A stretch of DNA of 64,000 nucleotides from Antarcticirhabdus aurantiaca (GCF_009765365.1 NZ_VTOM01000009.1:142598-206597); one strand, 5' to 3'. Numbered from the stretch's first letter, positions 21,283 through 30,740 are shown. Numbers and translations are program-made. The notes: generated from the sequence alone by a model not told the origin.

Positions 21283-22257
21283 ATGGCCGAGAGCGGCATC
21301 GACCACGCCTTCACCGCGACGGAGATCACCGGCGCCGCCGGCGATCCGACCTATGCCGGCGCCCTCTCCTTCATGCGGCGACGCTTCACCAAGGACGTGG
21401 CCGGCACCGATGCCACCGTCTGGGGCGTGCCGTTCGATTCCGCCGTGTCGAACCGTTCGGGCGCGCGCTTCGGGCCGCAGGCGATCCGTCGGGCCTCGGC
21501 GATCTTCGACAACGATCCGCAGTACCCCTTCCACACCGACCTCTTCGAGGCCTTCTCCGTCGTCGACTACGGCGACTGCCGGCTCGACTACCGCCTGCCG
21601 GAAGCGGCCCACGAGACGATCCGCGCCGACGCCGAGGCGCTCCTCGCCAAGACGGGCTTCCTGCTCACGCTGGGCGGCGATCATTCGATCGCCTTCCCGC
21701 TTCTCCAGGCGCATCATGCCCGCCACGGCCGCATGAGCCTCGTTCAGTTCGACGCGCACCAGGACACCTGGCCCGTGGCGCGCGGGGCGGACGGCTCGGT
21801 GCGCGTCGACCACGGCTCCTTCACCAAGGCGGCGGTCGAGGCCGGGCTGATCGATCCCGCGACCTCGATCCAGGTCGGCATCCGCACGCACGCGCCGGAG
21901 GATTGCGGCATCGCCATCCTGCACGGTTACGAGGTGGAGGAGATGAGCGCCGTCGATATCGCCAAGCGCATCTACGAGCGCACGCACGGCACCAACGTCT
22001 ACCTGTCCTTCGACATCGACTGCCTCGACCCCGCCTTCGCGCCGGGCACGGGCACGCCGGTGGCGGGCGGGCCGTCGAGCGCCAAGATGCTCGCCGTCCT
22101 TCGCCACCTGAAGAACGCCGAGATCGTCGGCGCCGACGTCGTCGAGGTCGCACCCGCCTACGACCATGCCGACGTGACGGCGATCGCCGCGTCGAGCGTC
22201 GCCATGTACGTCCTCGGTATCCTGTCCGAGAAGAAGAGCCGGCGCGCAGCCGGCTGA
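21283..22257 (+). CDS. speB: Agmatinase-like ureohydrolase
   Basis: A 324-aa binuclear-manganese ureohydrolase. Motifs in order are WGVPFDSAVSNRSGARFGPQAIR (agmatinase-type substrate loop, about residues 48-70), LGGDHSI, QFDAHQDTW, and SFDIDCLDPAFAPGTGTP, giving all the metal ligands. The enzyme would convert agmatine to putrescine and urea. Guanidinobutyrase or guanidinopropionase activity is possible within this family. It sits between rpsI and argC as in several rhizobia. Confidence 0.85.
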   Translation: MAESGIDHAFTATEITGAAGDPTYAGALSFMRRRFTKDVAGTDATVWGVPFDSAVSNRSGARFGPQAIRRASAIFDNDPQYPFHTDLFEAFSVVDYGDCRLDYRLPEAAHETIRADAEALLAKTGFLLTLGGDHSIAFPLLQAHHARHGRMSLVQFDAHQDTWPVARGADGSVRVDHGSFTKAAVEAGLIDPATSIQVGIRTHAPEDCGIAILHGYEVEEMSAVDIAKRIYERTHGTNVYLSFDIDCLDPAFAPGTGTPVAGGPSSAKMLAVLRHLKNAEIVGADVVEVAPAYDHADVTAIAASSVAMYVLGILSEKKSRRAAG

Positions 22258-22293
22258 GCCCTGCCTGCCCCTCCGCACGAAAGCCCAAGGCCC

Positions 22294-23229
22294 ATGAGAC
22301 CCAAGATCTTCATCGACGGCGAGCACGGCACGACCGGCCTCCAGATCCGCAACCGGCTGGCGGGGCGAGACGACATCGAGGTCATCTCGATCCCGACCGA
22401 GCGGCGCAAGGAGCGCGAGGCGCGGCAGGAGTACCTGCAGGCCGCCGACGTCGCGATCCTCTGCCTCCCCGACGACGCGGCCAGAGAGAGCGTCCAGCTC
22501 ATCGGCGATGCCGGCACGCGCGTCATCGACGCCTCGACCGCGCACCGCACGGCCGAAGGCTGGACCTACGGCTTCCCGGAGATCGACGCCGGGCAGTTCG
22601 CGGCGGTGTCGAACGCGCAGTTCGTCGCCAATCCCGGCTGCTGGCCGCAGGGCCCGATCGCGCTCCTGCGCCCGCTGATCCGCGCCGGTCTCCTGCCCGC
22701 CGACTATCCCGTCACCTTCAACGGCATCTCCGGCTATTCCGGCGGCGGGCGGCAGATGATCGAGGAGTACGAGGCGAAGGGCGACGATGCGCCGGAATTC
22801 CTCCCCTATGCGCTCGGCCTGAAGCACAAGCACATTCCGGAGCTGAAGACCTATGCGGGCCTTTCCCGCGACCCGTTGATGCAGCCGGCCGTCGGCAATT
22901 TCGCGCAGGGCATGGTGACGGTGGTGCCGCTCCAGCTCGGCACGCTGGCCCGGGTGCCGAAGGGCGCGGAGCTCCACGCGGCGATCGCCGACCACTTCGC
23001 CGGCCTGCCCGGCGGCGTCGTGTCCGTCGCGCCCTTTGAAGCGACGGACCGCGTGGCCTCGCTCGATCCGGAGAGCCACCGCGACACGGACGGCATGACG
23101 CTGCATGTCTTCGCCAACGACAACCGGGCGCAGGCCCTTCTTGTCGCGGTCTACGACAATCTGGGCAAGGGCGCCTCGGGCGCGGCCGTGCAGAACCTCG
23201 ACCTGATGATCGGGGCGGAGCGCCGCTGA
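22294..23229 (+). CDS. argC: N-acetyl-gamma-glutamyl-phosphate reductase, type 2
   Basis: A 311-aa enzyme of arginine synthesis that reduces N-acetylglutamyl phosphate with NADPH. It opens with the type 2 pattern KIFIDGEHGTTGLQIRNRL, has the catalytic Cys in ANPGCWPQGPIALLRPL (about residue 117), and ends QNLDLMIG. The length is right for the short type 2 form. It follows agmatinase by 36 bases and is probably cotranscribed. A hairpin spans the stop codon. Confidence 0.95.
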   Translation: MRPKIFIDGEHGTTGLQIRNRLAGRDDIEVISIPTERRKEREARQEYLQAADVAILCLPDDAARESVQLIGDAGTRVIDASTAHRTAEGWTYGFPEIDAGQFAAVSNAQFVANPGCWPQGPIALLRPLIRAGLLPADYPVTFNGISGYSGGGRQMIEEYEAKGDDAPEFLPYALGLKHKHIPELKTYAGLSRDPLMQPAVGNFAQGMVTVVPLQLGTLARVPKGAELHAAIADHFAGLPGGVVSVAPFEATDRVASLDPESHRDTDGMTLHVFANDNRAQALLVAVYDNLGKGASGAAVQNLDLMIGAERR

Positions 23230-23242
23230 AGACGGCGCTCCG
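23216..23242. terminator. Hairpin between convergent argC and ctaA
   Basis: A perfect 10-bp stem (23216-23225 with 23233-23242) has the argC TGA in its 7-base loop. It lacks a T run on either side, so it may act as a weak bidirectional terminator or a transcript 3'-end stabiliser. Confidence 0.5.
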
Positions 23243-23248
23243 GGCAGC

Positions 23249-24355
23249 TCAGCCGAGGATGGAGGCGGGCGTGCGCCCGCTTTCGGAATACTCGCCCTTC
23301 ATCGAACGGGCGTGGGCGACGGCATAGATCAGGACCACGACCGCGCCCGCCTGGTGGGCGATGCCCCAGCCGATCGGCACGACGAGCAGCAGCGTGGTGA
23401 TGCCGATCGCGGCCTGGACGAGAACGAGGCCGACGAGGATCGCCGAGCGCCGCGCATGGCTCGTCTCCGGCGCCTGGACATAGGCGGCGATGCAGTGGAT
23501 CACTGTCGCGGCGAGCAGGACATAGGCGCCGAGGCGATGCAGGAACTGCGCCGTCATGTAGTTCTCGAACGGGTTCAGCCACCAGGGCTGCATGGACCAC
23601 AGCCCGTTCGGGACGAGCTGCCCCTCCATCAGCGGCCACGTGTTGTAGATGAGGCCCGCATTCAGCCCCGCGACGATGCCGCCGAGATAGATCTGCAGGA
23701 AGCACAGCGCGACGAGAACCAGCGAGGCCGCGATCGAGCCGCGCGAGGGCGGCGCTTCGAGCGGCTGCGGGGTAAGCCCGCGCGCCACCCAGACGATCGA
23801 GCTCAGGATCAGGCAGGCGACGATCAGGTGCACCGCGAGGCGGTACTGGCTGACGTCGGTGCGCTCGACGAGCCCGCTCGCCACCATCCACCAGCCGATG
23901 CCGCCCTGGAGGGCGCCGAGCGCGAGGATGCCGAGAAGCCGCGGCTTGAGAAACGACTCGAGCCGCCCCGTCAGCCAGAAGAAGGCGAGCGGCAGCGCGA
24001 AGGCGACCCCGACGGCGCGGGCTAGGAAGCGGTGCGCCCATTCCCACCAGAAGATGGTCTGGAACTCCGACAGGCTCATCCCGCGATTGATCTGCTGATA
24101 TTGCGGGATCTGGCGGTAGAGGTCGAACTCCTCCTGCCACTCGGCGGCCGAGAGCGGCGGGATGACGCCGTGGATCGGCTTCCATTCGGTGATCGACAGG
24201 CCGGATTCCGTGAGGCGCGTCGCGCCGCCGACGACGACCAGGGCCACCACCATCAGCGCGACGAACCAGAGCCAGAGGCGGACGGCGAAGCGATTGATTT
24301 CGCGCGGGCTCGCTCGGCGCGGAGCGACATCGGCTGAATAATACATGATGCTCAT
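23249..24355 (-). CDS. ctaA: Heme A synthase (CtaA/COX15)
   Basis: A 368-aa membrane protein that converts heme O to heme A for cytochrome oxidase. It has about eight helices. The type 2 CtaA pattern is clear: VGGATRLTESGLSITEWKPI, FWWEWAHRFLARAVG with one heme-ligand His, YRLAVHLIVA, and GWGIAHQAGAVVVL with the C-terminal His. The ATG at 24355 begins MSIMYYSADV. It is convergent with argC and divergent from the DUF2842 gene. Confidence 0.96.
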   Translation of the reverse strand: MSIMYYSADVAPRRASPREINRFAVRLWLWFVALMVVALVVVGGATRLTESGLSITEWKPIHGVIPPLSAAEWQEEFDLYRQIPQYQQINRGMSLSEFQTIFWWEWAHRFLARAVGVAFALPLAFFWLTGRLESFLKPRLLGILALGALQGGIGWWMVASGLVERTDVSQYRLAVHLIVACLILSSIVWVARGLTPQPLEAPPSRGSIAASLVLVALCFLQIYLGGIVAGLNAGLIYNTWPLMEGQLVPNGLWSMQPWWLNPFENYMTAQFLHRLGAYVLLAATVIHCIAAYVQAPETSHARRSAILVGLVLVQAAIGITTLLLVVPIGWGIAHQAGAVVVLIYAVAHARSMKGEYSESGRTPASILG

Positions 24356-24515
24356 CGACGGCCTTCTCCAGACCGGTTCCTAGAACCCGAATTCGGCACG
24401 TCGATCAAGGACCGTGGTGCCGCAGGCGCGGCATGGCGTCCGCGCGTCTGGCGCCCCGGTGCGGCAATCGCCATAAGACAAGGCGACGATTCTCGAGACA
24501 AGGAGGGCGGGCTTC

Positions 24516-24767
24516 ATGCCGACGCGCCTCAAGAAGCTGATCGGGACGGTGATCCTGATCGTCCTGGTGCTGTTCTACGCCCTGGTGGCGATGGCCGTGG
24601 CGACCGCGACCCTCGCGGAAGCGAGCGGCTGGGTCCATCTCCTTTACTTCCTCGTCACCGGCCTCCTCTGGGTGGTGCCGGCGATGTTCCTCATCAAGTG
24701 GATGGAGACCCCGAGCCGCGCCGAGGCCGAAGCGCGCGCCCGGACCGAGCGCCAGCGCCGGGTCTGA
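24516..24767 (+). CDS. DUF2842 small membrane protein
   Basis: An 83-aa protein with two hydrophobic helices (about residues 8-30 and 40-62) and a charged C-terminal tail. MPTRLKKLIGTVILIVLVLFYALVAM and LVTGLLWVVPAMFLIKWM fit the alphaproteobacterial DUF2842 family, which is often found near ctaA and rplM genes. The function is unknown. It is divergent from ctaA and converges with the polysaccharide gene that ends at the next base. Confidence 0.85.
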   Translation: MPTRLKKLIGTVILIVLVLFYALVAMAVATATLAEASGWVHLLYFLVTGLLWVVPAMFLIKWMETPSRAEAEARARTERQRRV

Positions 24768-26804
24768 TCAGGCCTGGACCGGAGGATCGAGCCACAGGAC
24801 GATCGCGTCGCCGGCGCCCGCATCCGCCAAGCGGTCGGTGAGATCGGCGACGAGCAGGCTGTCATCGAGCTGGGCCGCGACGATCAGGGCGGCGTCCTCG
24901 TGCATCAGCGTGCCGAGGATGCGGGGGCCCGGCTCGTCGAGATGAAGCACGACGCAGCCGTACGACGCCTCCAGCGCCTGCATCAGCGTGACGAGTTTCG
25001 AAGGCGCGGCCTGCAGCAGGCGAACGTCAAAGGTCTCGCCCGCGGACACGAAGTGGGCGGAACTCGCCGTGTCCGGATGGATGAGGTCGGCGATTTCGCA
25101 TCGGCCTTCCACGTAATCGGTCAAGCCCGGCGAGGGATGCGGGCGGCCCATCAGCGTTGCGGCCCCGCTCTCCTCGGTCAGGTCGACGAGAACGGCCGAT
25201 CCGTCGCGCTCGGCGAGATGCCGAACAAGCGCGACCGCCGCTTCCGCGCCGTCCTCGGGGCTGGTGCCGAAGACGAGGAGCCGCGTCATCCGGCTCGCGA
25301 CGACCGCTTCGGCCAGCTCCTCGACGCGCGGAGAAGCGGACGAAGGCGCTCGGGTCGAGGCCGGGGGCGCGACCTCGGCCTCTTCGGTCGGCACGTCGTC
25401 GGTCGCGATCGGGTCGGAAAGCGCGGAGGCGTCATCCCAGAGCTTCGGGTCTGCGCGTCGTCGCCGAAACAGGAAGGGCAGGAGGCCCCCGAAGAAGCCC
25501 GCCAGCCCGAAGCCCGCGGTCGAGATCAGGATCGGACGCTCCTCCGGCTCCTCGGGCCGCGCGGCCTCCGTGAACATCAGGCGCGGCCTGTCGCCGGCAA
25601 TCGGCGCTTCGGGCGCAACGACTTGTGGCGCAGCGGCGGGAACCGAAGCCGTTCGGCTCGCCTCCCAGCGCCCAAGCGCGTCGTCGAGCGCGGAGCGAGC
25701 CTCCCCGACGGCCGTATCGAGCGCAGCCCGACGCTCGGCCTGCGGATCGGGCACGGGCGCGGGCGCGCTCGCCGCAGAAAGGCTCGAAGCCTCGCGGCGC
25801 TCGCGCGCATCCAGTTCGGCGAGGGCCTGACGTCCGCGCGACAGTTCGGCCGAGAGGATGCGCTCGGCCCGGTCGAGCGCCGCGCCGAGCGCGGCTTGCG
25901 CTTCGGCTGCGTCCTCGCGCCCTCGCCTGAGACGCGGATGGTTGTCGCCGTAGGTCTCGGCCAGCGCCTCTGCCTCGGCGCGCACCGCGTTTCGCCGAGA
26001 CACCGCGGCGCGCAGATCGGCGGGTAGAACACCGGGATCGACGGGGCGCCCGCTGCGGACCCTTGCGATGGCGGATTGCCGCGCTTCCAGCGCGCCGAGA
26101 GCGCGGCGAGCCTGCGCGCGGGCGCTGCGCGTCGCTTCCAGTCTTTCGACCGCTGCGGCCGAGGCGCCTGGTGCTTGTGCCACGGCGGGTGTCGGAGGCG
26201 CTCCCAAGGCTACGAGATCGGCTTCGGCCTTCGCGAGATCGGCGCGGCGGGCCAGCACTTCTGCCTCGAGGGCGGCGCGCTCGGGCTCGACCGGGTCGGG
26301 CTCGGACATCGGCGGCGGCCGCTGAATGGACTGGGTGAGGGCCGGCTCGGTCCGCGCGACGAAGCTCGCGGCGACCGCGTTCACGACGGCTTCCGCGACT
26401 GCCGGGTCGCGGTGACGGAAGGACACGGCAACGATCGGCGCGCCCGCCTCCGCCTCCAGGCTCAGGCCGCGGGCCAGCCGCTCGACGTCGGTCGACCGAT
26501 CGGCCTCGTCGTCCCCCGCGAGAACGGTCGAGACCCGGGGCGGCAGGGACGCCGCCGCCGCGGCGAGCGACTCGCCCGTTTCGAGGTCCGAGAGGACCGA
26601 CTCGACGCTGGCTGCATTCTCGGCGGCGGGCGGCACGACGACGAAGCTCGTGGCACGATAGGTCGGGACGACGTAGCGTGCCCAGCCGTAGCCGGTGCCG
26701 GCGAAGATCGCCGTCGAGGCCAGGAGCAACGCCCAACGCGCGGCACGGCCGCGCGCCGGCCGGCGCGGGCTCCGAGCCCTTCCGGGTCGCCCCTTTACAA
26801 CCAT
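24768..26804 (-). CDS. Polysaccharide co-polymerase (Wzz-like) with degenerate BY-kinase-like domain
   Basis: A 678-aa inner-membrane protein expected to set polysaccharide chain length. A TM helix lies at about residues 24-46, then a periplasmic part rich in Ala, Glu and Arg with coiled-coil character, then a second TM (STAGFGLAGFFGGLLPFLF, about residue 425). The cytoplasmic C-terminal domain (about 507-678) has the bacterial tyrosine-kinase or ParA-like fold order. However, its Walker A position reads FGTSPEDGAEAAV with no GKT/S, and no Tyr cluster is visible, so it is probably not an active kinase. ATG 26804 follows AGGAGA. It is divergent from the Wza-like gene. Confidence 0.82.
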   Translation of the reverse strand: MVVKGRPGRARSPRRPARGRAARWALLLASTAIFAGTGYGWARYVVPTYRATSFVVVPPAAENAASVESVLSDLETGESLAAAAASLPPRVSTVLAGDDEADRSTDVERLARGLSLEAEAGAPIVAVSFRHRDPAVAEAVVNAVAASFVARTEPALTQSIQRPPPMSEPDPVEPERAALEAEVLARRADLAKAEADLVALGAPPTPAVAQAPGASAAAVERLEATRSARAQARRALGALEARQSAIARVRSGRPVDPGVLPADLRAAVSRRNAVRAEAEALAETYGDNHPRLRRGREDAAEAQAALGAALDRAERILSAELSRGRQALAELDARERREASSLSAASAPAPVPDPQAERRAALDTAVGEARSALDDALGRWEASRTASVPAAAPQVVAPEAPIAGDRPRLMFTEAARPEEPEERPILISTAGFGLAGFFGGLLPFLFRRRRADPKLWDDASALSDPIATDDVPTEEAEVAPPASTRAPSSASPRVEELAEAVVASRMTRLLVFGTSPEDGAEAAVALVRHLAERDGSAVLVDLTEESGAATLMGRPHPSPGLTDYVEGRCEIADLIHPDTASSAHFVSAGETFDVRLLQAAPSKLVTLMQALEASYGCVVLHLDEPGPRILGTLMHEDAALIVAAQLDDSLLVADLTDRLADAGAGDAIVLWLDPPVQA

Positions 26805-26931
26805 TGATCGTTCGTCTCCTCGCCCGTTCCGCGGCGCAGCGTATCGGCACGCGCACCGAGACGTCCTTCCGGCCCGCAAAAGGTGGCGGGAGGACGGCAC
26901 TCGGGCAAGCGAAAGCCGCGGTAGAGCACGT

Positions 26932-26951
26932 TTAACCCTAGGTTAACCCTA
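26932..26951. repeat. Direct repeat in the divergent polysaccharide promoter
   Basis: TTAACCCTA occurs twice (26932-26940 and 26943-26951), separated by GG, which also creates a GGTTAACC palindrome between them. It lies midway between the divergent PCP and Wza-like genes and is AT-rich compared with its surroundings, so it may be an operator. Confidence 0.45.
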
Positions 26952-26994
26952 ATTGAATACAGACGGGTGATAAACACATCGAAGGACGGAACCC

Positions 26995-27546
26995 ATGCGG
27001 ATCGTCGCGGCCTTCGCGATCTTCTCGATGCTGGCCGGCTGTTCCAGCTACAAGCCGGTCGGGCCCGTGTTCAACGAGGCCCTGAACGCGCCCTACCGGC
27101 TCGATTCGGGAGACCGCGTCCGCATCACCGTCTTCGAGCAGGAAAGCCTGACGAACAGTTACGCCGTCGACAAGGCGGGCTACGTGTCGGTTCCCCTGAT
27201 CGGGTCGGTCCCGGCCCGCGGACGCACCACCAAGCAGCTGGAGTCCGACATCGCGCAGCGGCTTCGCGACGGCTTCCTGCGCGATCCCGACGTCGCCGCC
27301 GAAGTCGACACCTATCGGCCCTTCTTCATCATGGGCGAGGTCAACACCGGGGGCCAGTACACCTACGTTCCCGGCATGACCGCGCAGAACGCGGTCGCGA
27401 TCGCCGGCGGCTATAGCCCGCGGGCCGAGCAGGAAAGCGTCGACATCACCCGGCGCGTCGGTGGCCGGGTTCTCACGGGCCGGGTGCTCGCCTCGGACCC
27501 GATCCTGCCGGGCGATACGATCTACGTTCGGGAAAGCTTCTTTTAA
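26995..27546 (+). CDS. Polysaccharide export lipoprotein (Wza-like, short form)
   Basis: A 183-aa outer-membrane lipoprotein. The signal peptide ends in the lipobox MLAGC (Cys at about residue 16). A Poly_export domain follows (YRLDSGDRVRITVFEQESLTNSYAVDKAGYVSVPLIG at about 34-70), then a SLBB-type segment (FFIMGEVNTGGQYTYVPGMTAQNAVAIAGGY). It is shorter than Wza, which has extra SLBB repeats and a membrane helix, and matches the short export proteins of alphaproteobacteria. It is divergent from the PCP gene and followed by the sugar transferase. Confidence 0.92.
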   Translation: MRIVAAFAIFSMLAGCSSYKPVGPVFNEALNAPYRLDSGDRVRITVFEQESLTNSYAVDKAGYVSVPLIGSVPARGRTTKQLESDIAQRLRDGFLRDPDVAAEVDTYRPFFIMGEVNTGGQYTYVPGMTAQNAVAIAGGYSPRAEQESVDITRRVGGRVLTGRVLASDPILPGDTIYVRESFF

Positions 27547-27689
27547 GCCTGTTTCCGATCGTTAGCGCCCCAATGAGGCTTTCCTAACGCTGCCATCGTA
27601 ATTCACGCCGAGGGACCTGCCACGGCGAAGACATCGAGCCGTCGCCGACCGTGCGGGCACCTTGCCAGCAGGACGACGAGCGAGAAGCC

Positions 27690-29243
27690 ATGCGAAAGCC
27701 GTCATCGGATCAGGATCTGCCGACCAACCTCGTCGCGGCCTTCCCGGCAGCAGGCGTCAAGGACAGCTCATCCTCGGCCGCGCCGGGCGCCCTCAACGAA
27801 TTGGCCGCCGTCGCGGCGCGGCAGTTCCAGACGAGCTTCCTGACGGCTCGCCTCCTCGGCGGCATCTGGCGCGGGAGCGAATTCGCGATCCTGGTGACGC
27901 TCGGTCTCGGCCTTTATGCCGGGATCGTCGGGATGCACTACAGCCTCGCCCTGCACTACGGACTGCTGACGCTGCTCGGCGCGAGCGCTCTGGTGCTGGT
28001 TCTCGGCTTTCTCGACGGCTACCAGGTCGCGATGCTGCGCTCGACCGGGCGTCAGCTGATGCGGCTCGCGACCGCCTGGGGCGGGGTGCTCGCCCTCATG
28101 ACGCTCTGCATCTTCTTCTTGAAGCAGCAGGACACCTTCTCGCGCATCTGGCTCGGCTCCTGGTTCGTGTCCGGCTTCGTCGCCCTCGCGGCCGCCCGCA
28201 TCGTCCTCGCCTTCCGTATCCGCCGCTGGGCGCGAAACGGCGTCATGGAGCGCCGCGCCGTGATCGTCGGCGGGGGCACGAACGCCGAAACGCTGATCCG
28301 ATCGCTCGAATCGCAGCCCGAGAGCGACATCCGGATCTGCGGCATCTTCGACGATCGCAACGACCGGCGCTCGCCGCCGATCGTCGCCGGCTATCCCAAG
28401 CTCGGCACGATCAAGGAACTCGTCGAGTTCGCGCGCGTCGCCAAGATCGACATGCTGATCGTCACCTTGCCCCTGTCGGCCGAGCGGCGGCTGCTCGAAC
28501 TCCTGAAGGACCTTTGGGTGCTGCCGCTCGACATCCGCCTGTCGGCGCATTCGTCGCACATGCGGTTTCGCCCGCGCTCCTACTCCTTCATCGGCTCGGT
28601 GCCCTTCCTCGACGTCCTGGACAAGCCGCTGGCGGACTGGGACTGGGTGGCCAAGCGGGTGCTCGACGTGACGATCGCGTCGCTGGCGCTCATTATCCTG
28701 TCGCCGGTGATGCTGGCGACCGCCCTGGCGGTGAAGCTCGACAGCCCGGGGCCGGTCTTCTTCCGGCAGAAGCGCCACGGCTTCAACAACCAGATCATCG
28801 ACGTCTTCAAGTTCCGGTCGCTGCATCACGCGATGTCGGACCCGTTGGCGCGCTCGATCGTCACGAAGGGCGACCGCCGCGTCACGCGCGTCGGCCGCTT
28901 CATCCGCAAGACTTCGATCGACGAGCTGCCGCAGCTCTTCAACGTCTTGCGCGGCGAGCTGTCGCTGGTCGGCCCCCGCCCCCACGCCGTCCACGCCATG
29001 TCGAGCGGCAACGAGGCCTTCGTCGAGATCGTCGAAGGCTATTTCGGCCGCCACAAGGTCAAGCCCGGCATCACGGGCTACGCGCAGATCAAGGGCTGGC
29101 GCGGCGAGATCGACGAGCCGGTGAAGCTCAAGCAGCGCTTCGACCACGATCTCTTCTATATCGAGAACTGGTCGATCCTCTTCGACCTCTACATCCTGGC
29201 CATGACCCCGATCAGCCTCCTGCGCTCGCAGAATGCCTATTGA
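27690..29243 (+). CDS. Undecaprenyl-phosphate sugar phosphotransferase (exopolysaccharide initiation)
   Basis: A 517-aa polyisoprenyl-phosphate hexose-1-phosphate transferase. There are four N-terminal helices (about residues 45-175), a Rossmann-like domain (RRAVIVGGGTNAETLIRSL near 190), and the C-terminal bacterial sugar transferase domain. That domain runs from KRVLDVTIASLALIILSP through DSPGPVFFRQKRHGFN and TSIDELPQLFNVLRGELSLVGPRPHA to GITGYAQIKGWRGE. It loads the first sugar onto the lipid carrier and probably works with the Wza- and Wzz-like neighbours. ATG 27690 is chosen over the weaker upstream start at 27651. The transferred sugar is likely glucose or galactose by family. Confidence 0.93.
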   Translation: MRKPSSDQDLPTNLVAAFPAAGVKDSSSSAAPGALNELAAVAARQFQTSFLTARLLGGIWRGSEFAILVTLGLGLYAGIVGMHYSLALHYGLLTLLGASALVLVLGFLDGYQVAMLRSTGRQLMRLATAWGGVLALMTLCIFFLKQQDTFSRIWLGSWFVSGFVALAAARIVLAFRIRRWARNGVMERRAVIVGGGTNAETLIRSLESQPESDIRICGIFDDRNDRRSPPIVAGYPKLGTIKELVEFARVAKIDMLIVTLPLSAERRLLELLKDLWVLPLDIRLSAHSSHMRFRPRSYSFIGSVPFLDVLDKPLADWDWVAKRVLDVTIASLALIILSPVMLATALAVKLDSPGPVFFRQKRHGFNNQIIDVFKFRSLHHAMSDPLARSIVTKGDRRVTRVGRFIRKTSIDELPQLFNVLRGELSLVGPRPHAVHAMSSGNEAFVEIVEGYFGRHKVKPGITGYAQIKGWRGEIDEPVKLKQRFDHDLFYIENWSILFDLYILAMTPISLLRSQNAY

Positions 29244-30503
29244 TCAGGTGACGGCACGCCGCGCCTGGAAGCGCTCGGCCTCGTAGGCGCGGCTTTCCAG
29301 GACGTCGCGCAGCACCTCCACCGCGTCGGCGACGTCGACGAAGCGCGTGTAGAGCGGCGTGAAGCCGAAGCGCAGGATGTCGGGCGCCCGGAAGTCGCCG
29401 ACGACGCCGCGCTCGATCAGCGCCTGCATGACGGCATAGGCCGCCTCGTGCGTGAAGGAGACTTGGCTGCCGCGGCGATGGGCCTCGCGCGGCGAGGCGA
29501 GCGTCAGGCCGAGGCCGGCGCAACGCGCCTCGACGCCCTCGATGAAGGCCTCGCACAGCGCCACCGACTTCTCTCTTAGGCGCGCCATCTCGACGTCGTC
29601 CCAGACGTCGAGGGCCGCGTCCAGCGCGCTCATGCCGATCACCGAGGGCGTGCCGGTGAGGAAGCGCCGCACGCCCTCGGCCGGCGCGTAGCCGACGTCG
29701 AAGCGGAAGGGTGCGGCGTGGCCGAACCAGCCGGACAGAGGCTGAGCGGCGCGCGCCCAGTGGCGCGGCGAGACGTACAGGAAGGCCGGAGCGCCTGGAC
29801 CGCCGTTGAGGTACTTGTAGCCGCAGCCGACGGCGAAGTCGGCCCGAGCGTCCGCGAGGTCGACCGGCACCGCGCCGGCGGAATGGGCGAGATCCCAGAC
29901 CGTCAGGATGCCGCGCTCCTGCGCCGCCTTGGTCAGCGCGGCCATGTCGTGCATCCGGCCGGTGCGATAGTTGACGTGGGTGAGCATGAGGACGGCGACG
30001 TCCCCGTCCAGCATCGCCTCGATATGCTCGGGATCCTGGGCGAGACGCAGCTCGTGCCCCTGCCCGGCAAGCGCCGCGAGGCCCTCCACCATGTAGAGGT
30101 CGGTCGGGAAGTTCGACGCCTCCGAGACGACGCCCCGGCGTCCGGGAGCGAGCGCGAGGGCCGCGGCGAGGACCTTGAAGAGGTTCACCGAGGTCGAGTC
30201 GGTCGCGACGAGCGAACCGTCCTCGGCGCCGACGAGCCGACCGATCTTCGCCCCGACGCGGGCCGGGAGGTCCACCCAGCCGGCCTCGTTCCAGGAGCCG
30301 ATCAGGCCCCGACCCCATTCCCGGGACACGGTGGCGGCGACGCGGTCTTTCGCCGCACGCGGCAGCGCGCCGAGTGAATTGCCGTCGAGATAGACCACGC
30401 CGTCCGGCAGTTCGAAGCGCTCGCGAAGGTGCCGCAGCGGATCGGCCGCGTCGCGCGCCAGGGCCTCGTCACGGCTGCGCGAGCGGGGTTCCAGGTGATC
30501 CAT
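29244..30503 (-). CDS. kynU: Kynureninase
   Basis: A 419-aa PLP enzyme that cleaves kynurenine to anthranilate and alanine. It opens with VYLDGNSLGALPRAA, has TDSTSVNLFKVLAAAL, then LTHVNYRTGRMHDM and TVWDLAHSAGAVPVDL, and the PLP-lysine segment VGCGYKYLNGGPGAPAFLYV (about residue 240). All are typical of KynU. ATG 30503 has GAGG ahead; ATG 30509 is possible. No other kynurenine-pathway gene (kynA, kynB) is adjacent. It ends at the base after the exopolysaccharide gene, converging with it. Confidence 0.95.
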   Translation of the reverse strand: MDHLEPRSRSRDEALARDAADPLRHLRERFELPDGVVYLDGNSLGALPRAAKDRVAATVSREWGRGLIGSWNEAGWVDLPARVGAKIGRLVGAEDGSLVATDSTSVNLFKVLAAALALAPGRRGVVSEASNFPTDLYMVEGLAALAGQGHELRLAQDPEHIEAMLDGDVAVLMLTHVNYRTGRMHDMAALTKAAQERGILTVWDLAHSAGAVPVDLADARADFAVGCGYKYLNGGPGAPAFLYVSPRHWARAAQPLSGWFGHAAPFRFDVGYAPAEGVRRFLTGTPSVIGMSALDAALDVWDDVEMARLREKSVALCEAFIEGVEARCAGLGLTLASPREAHRRGSQVSFTHEAAYAVMQALIERGVVGDFRAPDILRFGFTPLYTRFVDVADAVEVLRDVLESRAYEAERFQARRAVT

Positions 30504-30740
30504 CGGCATTCCTCGTGCTCCTCGGGTCGTCATCCACGTCTGCGCGCGGCACTAGCAGGGTGGCGGCCCCGCTTCCACATGCGCGAAGAATGAACAGGTG
30601 ATGAATTCTTCGGCGCTCGCGCTGTCGAAGGTCAAGCCTCGCGCTAGGTTCAGGAGTGCCGGCGAGCCCGGCGCTTCCCCGCGCCTCGTCGGCATTCGCC
30701 ACGTTCGGCGAACACTCCACGCCAGCGAAAGCAGAACCGC

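Noticed and set aside
23216..23242. Treating the argC-ctaA hairpin as a full Rho-independent terminator
   Set aside because: The stem is strong, but neither side has a T run, so it is listed with reduced confidence only.
24900..26027. A 375-aa open frame on the plus strand
   Set aside because: It is antisense to the polysaccharide co-polymerase, with Arg-rich, domain-free content.
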